A stretch of DNA of 30,381 bases, taken from positions 1 to 30,381 of IMG/VR virus record IMGVR_UViG_3300044712_000275; one strand, given 5' to 3'. Positions 20,637-28,292 of this stretch are shown piece by piece. Origin of the DNA: a virus. A model generated the notes under the pieces. The model saw only the letters and a program-made list of their open reading frames with translations. It made no database searches and had not been told where the DNA came from. The first letter of the stretch is position 1; every line of letters starts with the position of its first letter. The translations under genes and the position numbers were made by a program.

Positions 20637-21206
20637 ATGTTTGACAAAAACACTATCAAGTATCAAAAACCCTATGCATTAAAAGTCGCACAAATCAGTA
20701 GCTTTGCAGCCATTGGCGCTATCATCGCTGCCATGCTCTTTTTCCTGGGGTTCAAAGAGGGACGCAATGACGCTCCCGCAGTTACTCAACTAGAAAGGTC
20801 CATCAGTATCACTGAAGTGGACACATTCTCTGAAGAAAAGCTTAAAGAATACTTGCTTGAACTTAATCTCAAGTTCCCGCACATCGTGTACGCACAGGCC
20901 AGAATTGAGACAGGTAACTTCTCTAGCAGGATCTTCAAGAACAATAACAACCTTTTTGGCATGAAAGAAGCGCGTCAGCGTGCTACTACCAATGCCGGAA
21001 CTGAACTAGGCCATGCCGTGTACAACAACTGGCGTGAAAGCGTAGTTGATTACGCGCTATACCAGTGTGCATTTCTGTCAAAGATCCGTACAGAGGCTGC
21101 CTATTACACTTACCTGCGTGAGAACTACGCAGAGGATCCAAACTACATCAGACTGGTGCAGAGTATCGCCAGTGATTTCAAAGAAAACTTAAAGTCAAAC
21201 TCATGA
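20637..21206 (+). CDS. Membrane-anchored glucosaminidase (GH73-like), 189 aa
   Basis: An N-terminal transmembrane segment at residues 20-39 (ISSFAAIGAIIAAMLFFLGF) anchors a catalytic domain. Residues 80-110 carry the lysozyme-like signature PHIVYAQARIETGNFSSRIF then NNNNLFGMK, with E91 as likely acid. The later part has YNNWRESVVDYALYQ and a YLRENYAEDPNYIRLV motif typical of FlgJ/Bax-type glucosaminidases. It would cut peptidoglycan from the periplasmic side, either for lysis or for wall remodelling. No holin is adjacent. Confidence 0.88.
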   Translation: MFDKNTIKYQKPYALKVAQISSFAAIGAIIAAMLFFLGFKEGRNDAPAVTQLERSISITEVDTFSEEKLKEYLLELNLKFPHIVYAQARIETGNFSSRIFKNNNNLFGMKEARQRATTNAGTELGHAVYNNWRESVVDYALYQCAFLSKIRTEAAYYTYLRENYAEDPNYIRLVQSIASDFKENLKSNS

Positions 21207-21541
21207 AGCTTATTCTTGACAACACATTCAAATCAGGATCTGTACTGTACAAATCCTTTTCAGTAGAGCCACCTCAGGCCGGTCTATTTGACCAAGAAGA
21301 CACCATCAAAGCACTCACTGTGGACTTTGAATTAGAACAAGGCCTGGTCGCTGTGTTCGCTACTACTGAAGATGACTGCACGCTTGAAGAGGCCGTGCTT
21401 GTCATGAAGCTTGATGATCATGTTGATCCTTATTCTGACAAAGCTGATAAGATAGTTTTCAAAGAACTATTCCAGCGTGACGTCACCATGGAGATCACAG
21501 ACCATGCGCTTGAGCTTCTCGCGCTTCTACAGGATGACTAA
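21203..21541 (+). CDS. Acidic beta-rich protein, 112 aa
   Basis: Overlaps the glucosaminidase stop by four bases. Sequence MKLILDNTFKSGSVLYKSF, then DFELEQGLVAVFATTEDDCT, and a final HALELLALLQDD. High Asp/Glu; not recognised. Coupling to the hydrolase hints at a partner or modulator. Confidence 0.78.
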   Translation: MKLILDNTFKSGSVLYKSFSVEPPQAGLFDQEDTIKALTVDFELEQGLVAVFATTEDDCTLEEAVLVMKLDDHVDPYSDKADKIVFKELFQRDVTMEITDHALELLALLQDD

Positions 21542-21571
21542 TTCCTAAACACTTAAAACCAAAGTTTTACT

Positions 21572-21841
21572 ATGGGCAAAATGAAAGAACTCGCCATGCA
21601 AATTCGTGAGAAAGAGCTTGGTGAAGCTGAACATCAACACCTGGATGATGAATACTGGTATCAGCAGTACATCCAGGAGAAGCACAAGAGCCCTAAAAAC
21701 GTATGCTTCATGCATGACAGTGAAGGGGCTCTTGTAATGCTGCAAGGCGAGACAGAAGAAGAGATCATGCAGACAGCATCTAAGCATCATTTGGAAGGTG
21801 AATTCATGATTATGAAACCAGAAAAACACCTGTTCCTATGA
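21572..21841 (+). CDS. Hypothetical protein, 89 aa
   Basis: Start at MGKMKELAMQIREKELG. An N-terminal helical part rich in His/Glu (EAEHQHLDDEYWYQQYIQ) and a C-terminal beta part (CFMHDSEGALVMLQG; EGEFMIMKPEKH). Not recognised. Overlaps the next start (ATGA). Confidence 0.78.
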   Translation: MGKMKELAMQIREKELGEAEHQHLDDEYWYQQYIQEKHKSPKNVCFMHDSEGALVMLQGETEEEIMQTASKHHLEGEFMIMKPEKHLFL

Positions 21842-22053
21842 TACTACTTATTGTTTACTGCGTGTTCTTGTACCTGTTTGGCTTTTACGCGCTTCATCAA
21901 ACCCTTCAGGAAACAGGTGAACTCAGCGTCATGGATATCATCATGGTTACATGTGCACCGGTTACTATGTTCACTGTTATGGTGACCCACCTGCTAAGTC
22001 ACATCGTTGACCTGGATATGGTAGTTTACCGCCAGGGAGGAAGGGAAATGTAG
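21838..22053 (+). CDS. Membrane protein, 71 aa
   Basis: Two hydrophobic helices: residues 1-20 (MILLIVYCVFLYLFGFYALH) and ~32-53 (VMDIIMVTCAPVTMFTVMVT). Cytoplasmic or periplasmic tail VVYRQGGREM. Small two-TM protein, function unknown; a holin role is possible given the glucosaminidase upstream, but distance makes it weak. Confidence 0.75.
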   Translation: MILLIVYCVFLYLFGFYALHQTLQETGELSVMDIIMVTCAPVTMFTVMVTHLLSHIVDLDMVVYRQGGREM

Positions 22054-22097
22054 ACGTAGCTCTACAACATCAGAACACCTAAGTTATTTATTATCAG

Positions 22098-22135
22098 GAG
22101 TCAATGAGGTTTAGCGCCTTATTGACTCTTTTTTT
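22098..22135 (+). terminator. Rho-independent terminator
   Basis: GAGTCAAT pairs with ATTGACTC (inner AGG/CCT), followed by seven T. Ends the transcript of the small-gene train. Confidence 0.82.
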
Positions 22136-22143
22136 GACAACAA

Positions 22144-22178
22144 TTTTGTAGAACTCTTGGTGAGAACTCTACAACATC
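22144..22178 (+). promoter_or_regulatory. Inverted TTGTAGA/CTACAA element before the next operon
   Basis: TTTGTAGAACTCTTGG is followed by GAGAACTCTACAACATC, so TTGTAG and CTACAA face each other around repeated GAACTCT. The 10-mer CTACAACATC occurs also at 22062 and 27874. It sits where promoter or operator would be for the gene at 22216. Confidence 0.45.
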
Positions 22179-22215
22179 CTATTTTCACATTACTGACAAT
22201 TTAAAACAGCAGACC

Positions 22216-22752
22216 ATGAACAAGTTTCAATCTATCACAGCAACTGCACAAGGAATCATTTCCTATGACAAGAATGGTAAGCAGATCGTGACACGTTACG
22301 ACAGAACTTTCCAGGCATCTTCTGCCAAAAACAGAACCCAACGCATCCAGGCATCCATGGAAGACATGCAGAAAGTGCATCTCAACCTGGTTCAGCGTCA
22401 AATGTACCGCCGTTTGATGTACGGGATCAAAGAATACACACCTGAACAAATCGCTTCAATGTCTCCAGCAACTATCTCTCGCATTGTGGAGGATTACAAG
22501 AAAGCTAAGCGCGCATTGCATGTGCTCAAAGCCAAGAAGTATTTCCACGCAGAGACCAAGTTGATGAATGCATTGTTTCCAAATGCCAACATCGGGTCTA
22601 AAGACTTTGACTGGTATCTGGATATCCCCAAGAATGTAACTCTGAGAAGCCTTGGTATTGGTACCAAACAGGTCATTGATGAGTTCATCAGCAGAAAACT
22701 TCTGCCAAAGAATTTCTATTCCATCAACCCTGAAACAGTTTCAATGCCATGA
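22216..22752 (+). CDS. Helical protein with HhH-like C-terminus, 178 aa
   Basis: Basic helical protein. The middle has VQRQMYRRLMYGIKEYTPEQ then ASMSPATISRIVEDYKKAKR. The end, NVTLRSLGIGTKQVIDEFIS, has the look of a helix-hairpin-helix (LGIG turn), so DNA binding is likely but inferred. First gene of a new transcription unit; it overlaps the next gene by four bases. Confidence 0.78.
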   Translation: MNKFQSITATAQGIISYDKNGKQIVTRYDRTFQASSAKNRTQRIQASMEDMQKVHLNLVQRQMYRRLMYGIKEYTPEQIASMSPATISRIVEDYKKAKRALHVLKAKKYFHAETKLMNALFPNANIGSKDFDWYLDIPKNVTLRSLGIGTKQVIDEFISRKLLPKNFYSINPETVSMP

Positions 22753-23081
22753 GCGAACAAACTACTACCACAATGGAGAGTGCTGCCGTCAGATTCGGTG
22801 GCCTCTCCAATGAGGAGATCCTGATCATCTACTTCCGTTTCAAGAAGTATGTAGATGACCTGGAAGAAAGCTTTGAAAAAAAGCAGATCTCCAAGCCTGT
22901 AGACACCCCGTTTGGTAAAGGCGCAGCCATTATCAAGGTAACGCAGGAGCAAATTGACGAATTCCGCAACACAGATTACTACAAGTTATCTGTTAGTGTC
23001 GTGAACAAACTCAAGCCTATTGTTGAACTGTTACTAGAATGTGACGACACTTTCAAGAAGCTGGCAGATGAATTACGGTAG
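22749..23081 (+). CDS. Hypothetical protein, 110 aa
   Basis: Starts MSEQTTTTMESAAVRFGG. Contains LSNEEILIIYFRFKKYVDDLEE and a C-terminal helix (VVNKLKPIVELLLECDDTFK). Acidic, helical, unknown. The end overlaps the following helix-turn-helix gene by 14 bases. Confidence 0.78.
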   Translation: MSEQTTTTMESAAVRFGGLSNEEILIIYFRFKKYVDDLEESFEKKQISKPVDTPFGKGAAIIKVTQEQIDEFRNTDYYKLSVSVVNKLKPIVELLLECDDTFKKLADELR

Positions 23082-23340
23082 AGTAAATAACATAGTGTCT
23101 TTCTCAGAGCGTCTTTCACTGGATGCAAAAGGACTCTATGCTATTATTTGCTCGCTGTGCGGTAGTAAGAACTTTTGCTATCCTTCTCTGCAGAAACTGG
23201 CTGAATACACAGGAAAGAGTAAGTCCACTGTGCAGCGCCTGTTAAAGGAGCTCATAGACAAAGGAGTGATCTCCCGGACTTATGATCCATCCAGCCAAAT
23301 GACCATCACTTATAACCTGATGGACCCAAAAACCAAGTAG
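23068..23340 (+). CDS. Helix-turn-helix regulator, 90 aa
   Basis: Start at MNYGRVNNIVSFSERLSLD. Residues ~20-75 form a winged helix of the RepA-N/GntR-like kind: DAKGLYAIICSLCGS, then YPSLQKLAEYTGKSKSTVQR and LLKELIDKGVISRTYD. It resembles small phage replication or transcription regulators. Two cysteines lie in the second helix. Predicted to bind DNA; the target may be nearby repeats. Confidence 0.83.
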   Translation: MNYGRVNNIVSFSERLSLDAKGLYAIICSLCGSKNFCYPSLQKLAEYTGKSKSTVQRLLKELIDKGVISRTYDPSSQMTITYNLMDPKTK

Positions 23341-23360
23341 TAATCCTTAATCCTTATCCT

Positions 23361-23834
23361 ATGTCAAAATCAATGATTGACACAATCCGCAAGTTTGTAG
23401 AAGAAACTGGCAAAGAACATCTTCCTAACCACGTACTTATCTGTATTGAAACAGATGAAGAAGGTATTCCTGTAGGCACTGCCATCAACGTAAAAGGTCG
23501 TCCGTTTGAAACTCTTGGTATGATTGAACTGGCTTTACACAAGCTGGAAGAAAATCGTCAAGAAGTAATTGAAAGATTTGAAGCTGTTGAAGCAGCCTCA
23601 TCCAGCAGAGGAATGCCAAAAGAAGCTCAGGACAAACTTCGTGACCTGGAAAAACGTGCACGCCAGGCTGCTCAAGATGGTGATCTCGGTGCCTTGTTTT
23701 CTCTAAAAGCAGAAGCTGAAGAGTACATGAACAATCTCAAGGAGAAGATGCAAAACGGTGAAGGAAAAAGTGACGATGATGACGATGATTCTGAGTCACC
23801 AAACTTCAATGTGTCAGACTTCAAAAACCTGTAA
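23361..23834 (+). CDS. Helical protein with Asp tract, 157 aa
   Basis: Start in CCTATG context, MSKSMIDTIRKFVEETG. A small N-terminal fold (LPNHVLICIETDEEGIPVG; AINVKGRPFETLG) is followed by long helices (EENRQEVIERFEAVEAA; AQDKLRDLEKRARQAAQ). It ends with six Asp and PNFNVSDFKNL. Such a short final motif after an acidic linker is a likely docking peptide. It lies upstream of the MoxR/VWA pair and may serve as a regulator or adaptor; inference. Confidence 0.8.
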   Translation: MSKSMIDTIRKFVEETGKEHLPNHVLICIETDEEGIPVGTAINVKGRPFETLGMIELALHKLEENRQEVIERFEAVEAASSSRGMPKEAQDKLRDLEKRARQAAQDGDLGALFSLKAEAEEYMNNLKEKMQNGEGKSDDDDDDSESPNFNVSDFKNL

Positions 23835-23846
23835 AATATCAAGAGA

Positions 23847-23954
23847 GGGTAGTCATGGGTGACCACCCTGAAAAGTGGCGGTTCTTCTCTTTATATTCTT
23901 CTCTTTCCTTACTAGTCACTGGTGACTACCCCCTGTGGTCACTGGTGACTACCC
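23847..23954 (+). repeat. Two direct repeats plus an inverted copy
   Basis: GTCACTGGTGACTACCC occurs at 23915-23931 and again at 23938-23954 (23-base spacing). Upstream, GGGTAGTCATGGGTGACC at 23847-23864 is largely its reverse complement, and can either fold on itself or pair with each repeat. Each repeat also contains the near-palindrome GTCACTGGTGAC. This suits an operator or a switching RNA before the gene at 23991. Confidence 0.7.
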
Positions 23955-23990
23955 TAAGCACTTCTGTTAACTAAAAATTAACAATTCAAA

Positions 23991-24587
23991 ATGAGTGTAG
24001 ACATCTACGGGTTAAACCCCAAAAGAACTGTGCCTGAACCTAAAGTTCCTCACAACTATGACGACATGAGTGAAGAGGAAAAACATACGTTCTGGACCAT
24101 GCATGAACACTGGAAACAGGATTCTCCTGGTTACCGCTACAGCAGCAGTAACTGGGACTGGCGTCCTATCCAGGTGATGATTGAGCGTTTCAATGACACC
24201 TATGCTATTGGCATACCTGAAGAAGAAATCAAAACTCTTCAGTACAACAATAACAAAGGAGTCAGTGACCCGCATCACTGCGCGCTACTGGCCGTAGTGT
24301 TCAATCAACTGCTCAAAAACATGCAGGAAAAGGATCATAAAGAGATCTTCATGTGCACAGGTGACTGGTATGTTCGTACCATCAACCAGGCAGGACATCT
24401 TGCCAGGTACAAAATCAATGACAAATCTGTCATCCAAAAACTGGATGATACTGTAGATGCAGGTTTCTTTTATGAGTTACCTGTGTTGGAAGAAGTGGAG
24501 TATATCCCCGCATATAGTACCACTATTAGACAGTTGGAAGAGTTTGCCGCCTTCCTGGACAACTGCAATGGCTTCAGAATTATGTAA
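23991..24587 (+). CDS. Conserved Bacteroidota phage protein, 198 aa
   Basis: Begins MSVDIYGLNPKRTVPEPK. This MSxDIYGLNP start with a later GYRYSSSNWDWRPIQVMI is common to a family found in many Bacteroidota phages. The rest is helical with a central HHCALLAVVFNQLLK and a C-terminal TTIRQLEEFAAFLDNCNGF. Function unknown. Preceded by the repeat region. Confidence 0.85.
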   Translation: MSVDIYGLNPKRTVPEPKVPHNYDDMSEEEKHTFWTMHEHWKQDSPGYRYSSSNWDWRPIQVMIERFNDTYAIGIPEEEIKTLQYNNNKGVSDPHHCALLAVVFNQLLKNMQEKDHKEIFMCTGDWYVRTINQAGHLARYKINDKSVIQKLDDTVDAGFFYELPVLEEVEYIPAYSTTIRQLEEFAAFLDNCNGFRIM

Positions 24588-24610
24588 CCCAATACCAAAA
24601 ACAAATAGTT

Positions 24611-25897
24611 ATGATCCTATTACAAAGCTTTATCTCTGGAACAAGTTATCAAGTAAAGACCTTATCAGGTCAGGCGTTTGAGCGCGATCTCACACGTAGC
24701 TTGGAAGACATCCGCATCACAGCACCTATTGCTGAGTTTGCAAAGTACCCGCTTGGTACTATCTTCTGTGCTGAAAAGTTTGACTTTCCAGAAGCTGATC
24801 ATTTGAACATCCGTAAAGAGGATGTGACCGCCATCATGTATGAGAAAACGCTCATGCCTATGGCAGGTATTGACAAAGACCGCATCAATGCGATTGCAGA
24901 TTACACTGTAGAATACATGATTGACCACGCTGATTTTGGCGTAGAAATGGCCAAGAGTGTAGCGGAACAGTTTGCTGCATTTGGCTATGAGTTTGACTGG
25001 GATAGCAAGATTGCCCCTAAGCCTATCGCTGGTGGTGAACTTCCTACTGGTACAAACTTACGCCGTACCATTGCGGCCAATTACCCTGTGCCTACAGTAG
25101 AAGACTGTGGTTTCCACATTGACCCGGACATGTGGTTCTTGCTTGTACGTAACGTACTTCGTGGTGAGAACGTCATGCTTGTGGGCCCGACAGGGGCGGG
25201 TAAGACAGAACTTATCTCTCACTTAGCTAAAGCTATGGAGAAAGAAATGTTTATCCAGGATATGGGAACTGTACAAGATGCGCAGTCAGCTCTCCTTGGT
25301 GTTCACCGTTTGAACAAAGAAGGTCACTCTGTGTTTGAGTACGCTCCATTTGTGAGCCACATCAAATCTGGAGGTATCGTTCTTTTGGATGAGTTATCTC
25401 GCGCACCGTTGGCAGCTAACAACATCCTCTTCCCATGTTTGGACAAGAGACGTTACTTGCCAGTGGATGTAGCTTCAGAAGAATCAGAGCGTGTTGTGCC
25501 AGTAAATGAGGAGACTGTCTTCATTGCTACCGCTAACATTGGTTCTGAGTACTCTGGTACCAACGCCATTGACCGTGCCTTGATGGACCGTTTCTTCATC
25601 GTTGAAGTAGGTTATCCTACTGAGAAAGATGAGGTCAACGTCCTTCGTTCACGCACAGGTCTTGAAGAGCGTCCTGCTTCTGCTATTGTAAAAGTTGCTA
25701 ACGAAATCCGTAAGCAGTACAAAGAGCAGGAACTTTCCACTCCAATCTCAGTTCGTCACACACTCCAGGCTGCAAGCTTGGTAACTGACGGATTTGAAAT
25801 GGACAAAGCTTTGCTTGCTACCATCATGCCTCTATTTGAAGATGGCATTGGTGTGTCTGAGCGTAGCAAGGTGTTGTCTATCATCTCTGCATTTTAA
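24611..25897 (+). CDS. MoxR/CobS-type AAA+ ATPase, 428 aa
   Basis: A chaperone-type ATPase that remodels targets together with a VWA-domain partner. Walker A is GPTGAGKT (192-199), Walker B GGIVLLDE (254-261), sensor-1 ATAN, then RALMDRFFIVEVGYPT for the arginine-finger region. A 140-residue N-terminal extension is unrelated to the core. MoxR-type members act as rings. Terminator-like hairpin and a VWA gene follow, the standard partner order. The same pair is frequent in large phages; substrate unknown. Confidence 0.92.
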   Translation: MILLQSFISGTSYQVKTLSGQAFERDLTRSLEDIRITAPIAEFAKYPLGTIFCAEKFDFPEADHLNIRKEDVTAIMYEKTLMPMAGIDKDRINAIADYTVEYMIDHADFGVEMAKSVAEQFAAFGYEFDWDSKIAPKPIAGGELPTGTNLRRTIAANYPVPTVEDCGFHIDPDMWFLLVRNVLRGENVMLVGPTGAGKTELISHLAKAMEKEMFIQDMGTVQDAQSALLGVHRLNKEGHSVFEYAPFVSHIKSGGIVLLDELSRAPLAANNILFPCLDKRRYLPVDVASEESERVVPVNEETVFIATANIGSEYSGTNAIDRALMDRFFIVEVGYPTEKDEVNVLRSRTGLEERPASAIVKVANEIRKQYKEQELSTPISVRHTLQAASLVTDGFEMDKALLATIMPLFEDGIGVSERSKVLSIISAF

Positions 25898-25928
25898 AGC
25901 TGTTAGGATCAGCTATAGTAAGAACAAC

Positions 25929-25954
25929 GGGAGAGTGTAACAGCTCTCCCTTTT
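25929..25954 (+). terminator. Terminator or attenuator hairpin
   Basis: GGGAGAG pairs with CTCTCCC, then TTTTCTT. It lies between the ATPase and VWA genes, so may lower expression of the second. An extra AGCTG/CAGCT hairpin precedes it at about 25898. Confidence 0.65.
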
Positions 25955-25976
25955 CTTACAATTCCTACCCAATTAC

Positions 25977-27833
25977 ATGAAAGACATGAGTAAATTAGTA
26001 AAAGACTGGTTTGGACGTAGAGCAGAAGATGCCTACACATACGCTGATGATTCAAAGAGATTATTCAGCTGGGATAAAGGTAGAAGTTCTTATTCTTCTT
26101 ACTTTATCCGTAGTGACGAGACCCTAAAGAATGCGGCCAAGATGATTGGTTCCATGTTTAGAGTAGTTGGTGTTCCCAAAGGATACAAATACAACGCAAA
26201 CGCGCAGACAGGACATTCACGTGATGATGCACAAACCATCCAGGTGCCTATCCAGATGCTGCGTGATGAAAACGGTAATTACAAGGACAATGATCCTCAG
26301 TTACTGGATGCATTCTATGGTGCAGCTATTCAGAATGCAGCGCTTGCAACCATGCAGACGCACAGTGAATATGCCGCTACCATGCGTGCAGAACACCGTG
26401 GTAAGGTTTCTGACCTTATGTTCTCTGTGCTGAACAAAGAACGTATTGACAAGAAACTTGCTGATCGCCTGCCAGGATACCTCAAGTTTGTTCAGAAGTA
26501 CAAGGACCATACGTATGGTAACATACCAGCTCCTGATGCAATGGCCTCTAAACAAGAGCGCCTGATGGACCTGATCGTAAAGATGCTGCGTTACCCTGCT
26601 AACCTGGATCCTGACACCTTGGAAGAGTTTGACAAACCTATCAAACAAATTGAGCGCCTGCTCAAAAAGCATGGTGGTATTCCTGAAACCTCTTCAGAAT
26701 GTGGCAACATGGCTACTTCTCTGGCCAACATCGTGTACAAGTATATTGATGAAGAAGAACAACAAGAGGAAGAACAGCCAGGTGATGGTGACGGTGACGG
26801 TGATGGGGATCAAGAAGCTCCAAAGAAATCTCCTGCTAAGTCCAAGTCAGAAATGGATGAACTTGCCAAGTCCATGATGAAAGCAATGAGTCCTGATGAA
26901 GCACCGGACAATGAGGAATTCCAGGCAGAAATGGAAGACTTCAGCGAAGACATGGATGAGGAAAAGCCTAAGGCTCCTATGCATCACAGTTATGAGCAAG
27001 AAGGTGTCATTGCAGAAGGTAAAGTTGTCTGGAAGAAAACCGTTGTGAAAGAATCCACCAAGGACAACTATCGCAGTGCCTTGAAGAAAATTGATGTGAC
27101 CAAAGCTGCTGTATTGCAAAAGTTATTGCAACGCAAAAGCAAGGACCACGCCTTTGTTCTCAAGTCTATGCGTTCAGGTCGCCTGGATACCAACAAGATT
27201 GCAGAAGCACGTCAGAATGTACCTACTATCTATGAGCGTATTGGTCACGTAAAGACCAATAAGATCACTGTAGGTGTACTTATTGACGAATCTGGATCTA
27301 TGGATGGTTCAAAGATCCAAAAGGCACGTGAGGCAGCTATTTTCATCAACGAAGTGTTCAGAAAGATGCCGGATGTAGATCTGTACATCTATGGACACAC
27401 AGCAGATGAAGGTGGTCCTCATAACGTGAACATGCAGATCTACCGTGAGAAAGGTAGCATAACAGATCCGTTTGCCCTTGGTGAAGTGAAAGCTCGCTCC
27501 AACAACCGTGATGGTGATGCGATTATTGCTACGGCAAGACGTATCCGCCAGTTCACCCACAATGAAGGCTTGTTATTCGTTCTCTCAGATGGTCAACCAG
27601 CAGGTTATGACTATCACGGCCAGGAGTCTATCAAAGATACCCGTATTAAAGTGAGCAAAGCCCAGGCTTTAGGCTTTCAGGTGATCCAGATTGCCATTGA
27701 AGAAAGCGTACCTTCTGAGCAGATGTTTGACTACTTCATCAAGATGACCAACATCAAAGAATTGCCACGTGAATTGACCTCTTACATGTCCCGCAAGGTT
27801 GACAAGATGATCAAGAGTACGGTAACTCTGTAA
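25977..27833 (+). CDS. VWA-domain (CobT-like) protein, 618 aa
   Basis: Partner of the MoxR-type ATPase. The N-terminal ~260 residues are helical, then a low-complexity acidic linker with repeated GD (residues ~262-275; DNA repeat GGTGAY) and Lys/Ser/Met-rich helix. The C-terminal VWA domain has the MIDAS motif DESGSM (437-442) and SDGQPAG later, so it can bind a metal ion and a ligand. Layout (helical part, acidic linker, VWA) is that of CobT. Together they probably remodel a phage or host complex. Confidence 0.92.
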   Translation: MKDMSKLVKDWFGRRAEDAYTYADDSKRLFSWDKGRSSYSSYFIRSDETLKNAAKMIGSMFRVVGVPKGYKYNANAQTGHSRDDAQTIQVPIQMLRDENGNYKDNDPQLLDAFYGAAIQNAALATMQTHSEYAATMRAEHRGKVSDLMFSVLNKERIDKKLADRLPGYLKFVQKYKDHTYGNIPAPDAMASKQERLMDLIVKMLRYPANLDPDTLEEFDKPIKQIERLLKKHGGIPETSSECGNMATSLANIVYKYIDEEEQQEEEQPGDGDGDGDGDQEAPKKSPAKSKSEMDELAKSMMKAMSPDEAPDNEEFQAEMEDFSEDMDEEKPKAPMHHSYEQEGVIAEGKVVWKKTVVKESTKDNYRSALKKIDVTKAAVLQKLLQRKSKDHAFVLKSMRSGRLDTNKIAEARQNVPTIYERIGHVKTNKITVGVLIDESGSMDGSKIQKAREAAIFINEVFRKMPDVDLYIYGHTADEGGPHNVNMQIYREKGSITDPFALGEVKARSNNRDGDAIIATARRIRQFTHNEGLLFVLSDGQPAGYDYHGQESIKDTRIKVSKAQALGFQVIQIAIEESVPSEQMFDYFIKMTNIKELPRELTSYMSRKVDKMIKSTVTL

Positions 27834-27840
27834 AAGAACA

Positions 27841-27870
27841 AGCCCCAGATGTTTAAGTCTGGGGCTATTT
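27841..27870 (+). terminator. Terminator shared by converging genes
   Basis: AGCCCCAGA pairs with TCTGGGGCT (27841-27866), followed by ATTTG on the plus side and, on the minus side, GTTCTTTTAC. It separates the VWA gene from the minus-strand gene. Confidence 0.7.
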
Positions 27871-27885
27871 GTTCTACAACATCAG

Positions 27886-28194
27886 TTAGCCGACACGCCA
27901 TACACGCACAAACCTTTCCTCAGGCTTTATAACAGCCATTCGCACCACCATATGCGAATACTGATCTGATTTGCAGACCTTCTTTACAGAGTGTGCCTTC
28001 TTTTTCGGTACAACAAAGGACTGCTTAGGTTTAATGTGTGTGAGAATAGCGCCAACTTTTGCAATGAACTCAGGATCCCTGACTCCTCTTGCAGGCATTG
28101 GAATGTTGTTCTCAATTTTTAAAATGTCCATCCCATCTGCTTTAGATGAAGGACGACCCCTCTTTCCTTGAGGGGCTTTAGTAGCATTTCTCAT
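27886..28194 (-). CDS. Basic protein with AT-hook-like motif, 102 aa
   Basis: The only minus-strand gene right of 9057. The N-terminus KRGRPSSKADG resembles an AT-hook (RGRP core). Then LKIENNIPMPARGVRDPE and the C-terminal MAVIKPEERFVRVWRVG match a small family common in Bacteroidota phages (IP-x-P ... RVWR). Basic and beta-rich; predicted DNA-binding. It is transcribed against its neighbours, so may be a lysis-lysogeny-type or early regulator; inference. Confidence 0.82.
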   Translation of the reverse strand: MRNATKAPQGKRGRPSSKADGMDILKIENNIPMPARGVRDPEFIAKVGAILTHIKPKQSFVVPKKKAHSVKKVCKSDQYSHMVVRMAVIKPEERFVRVWRVG

Positions 28195-28292
28195 GTGGAA
28201 AAGTGTTTTAAGGACACAATATAGAGCAAAGTCTCTAAAATGTACCTCTACATAAAGAAATTATTTTGTATTTTTACTGATCCAATAGCCTT
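28195..28292. promoter_or_regulatory. Divergent intergenic region
   Basis: AT-rich gap between a minus and a plus gene. On the minus strand, TATATTG about 20 bases before the start is close to TAnnTTTG; on the plus strand, TTTTGTATTTTTAC is a weak match. CTCTACAT here resembles the CTACAA elements. Confidence 0.35.
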
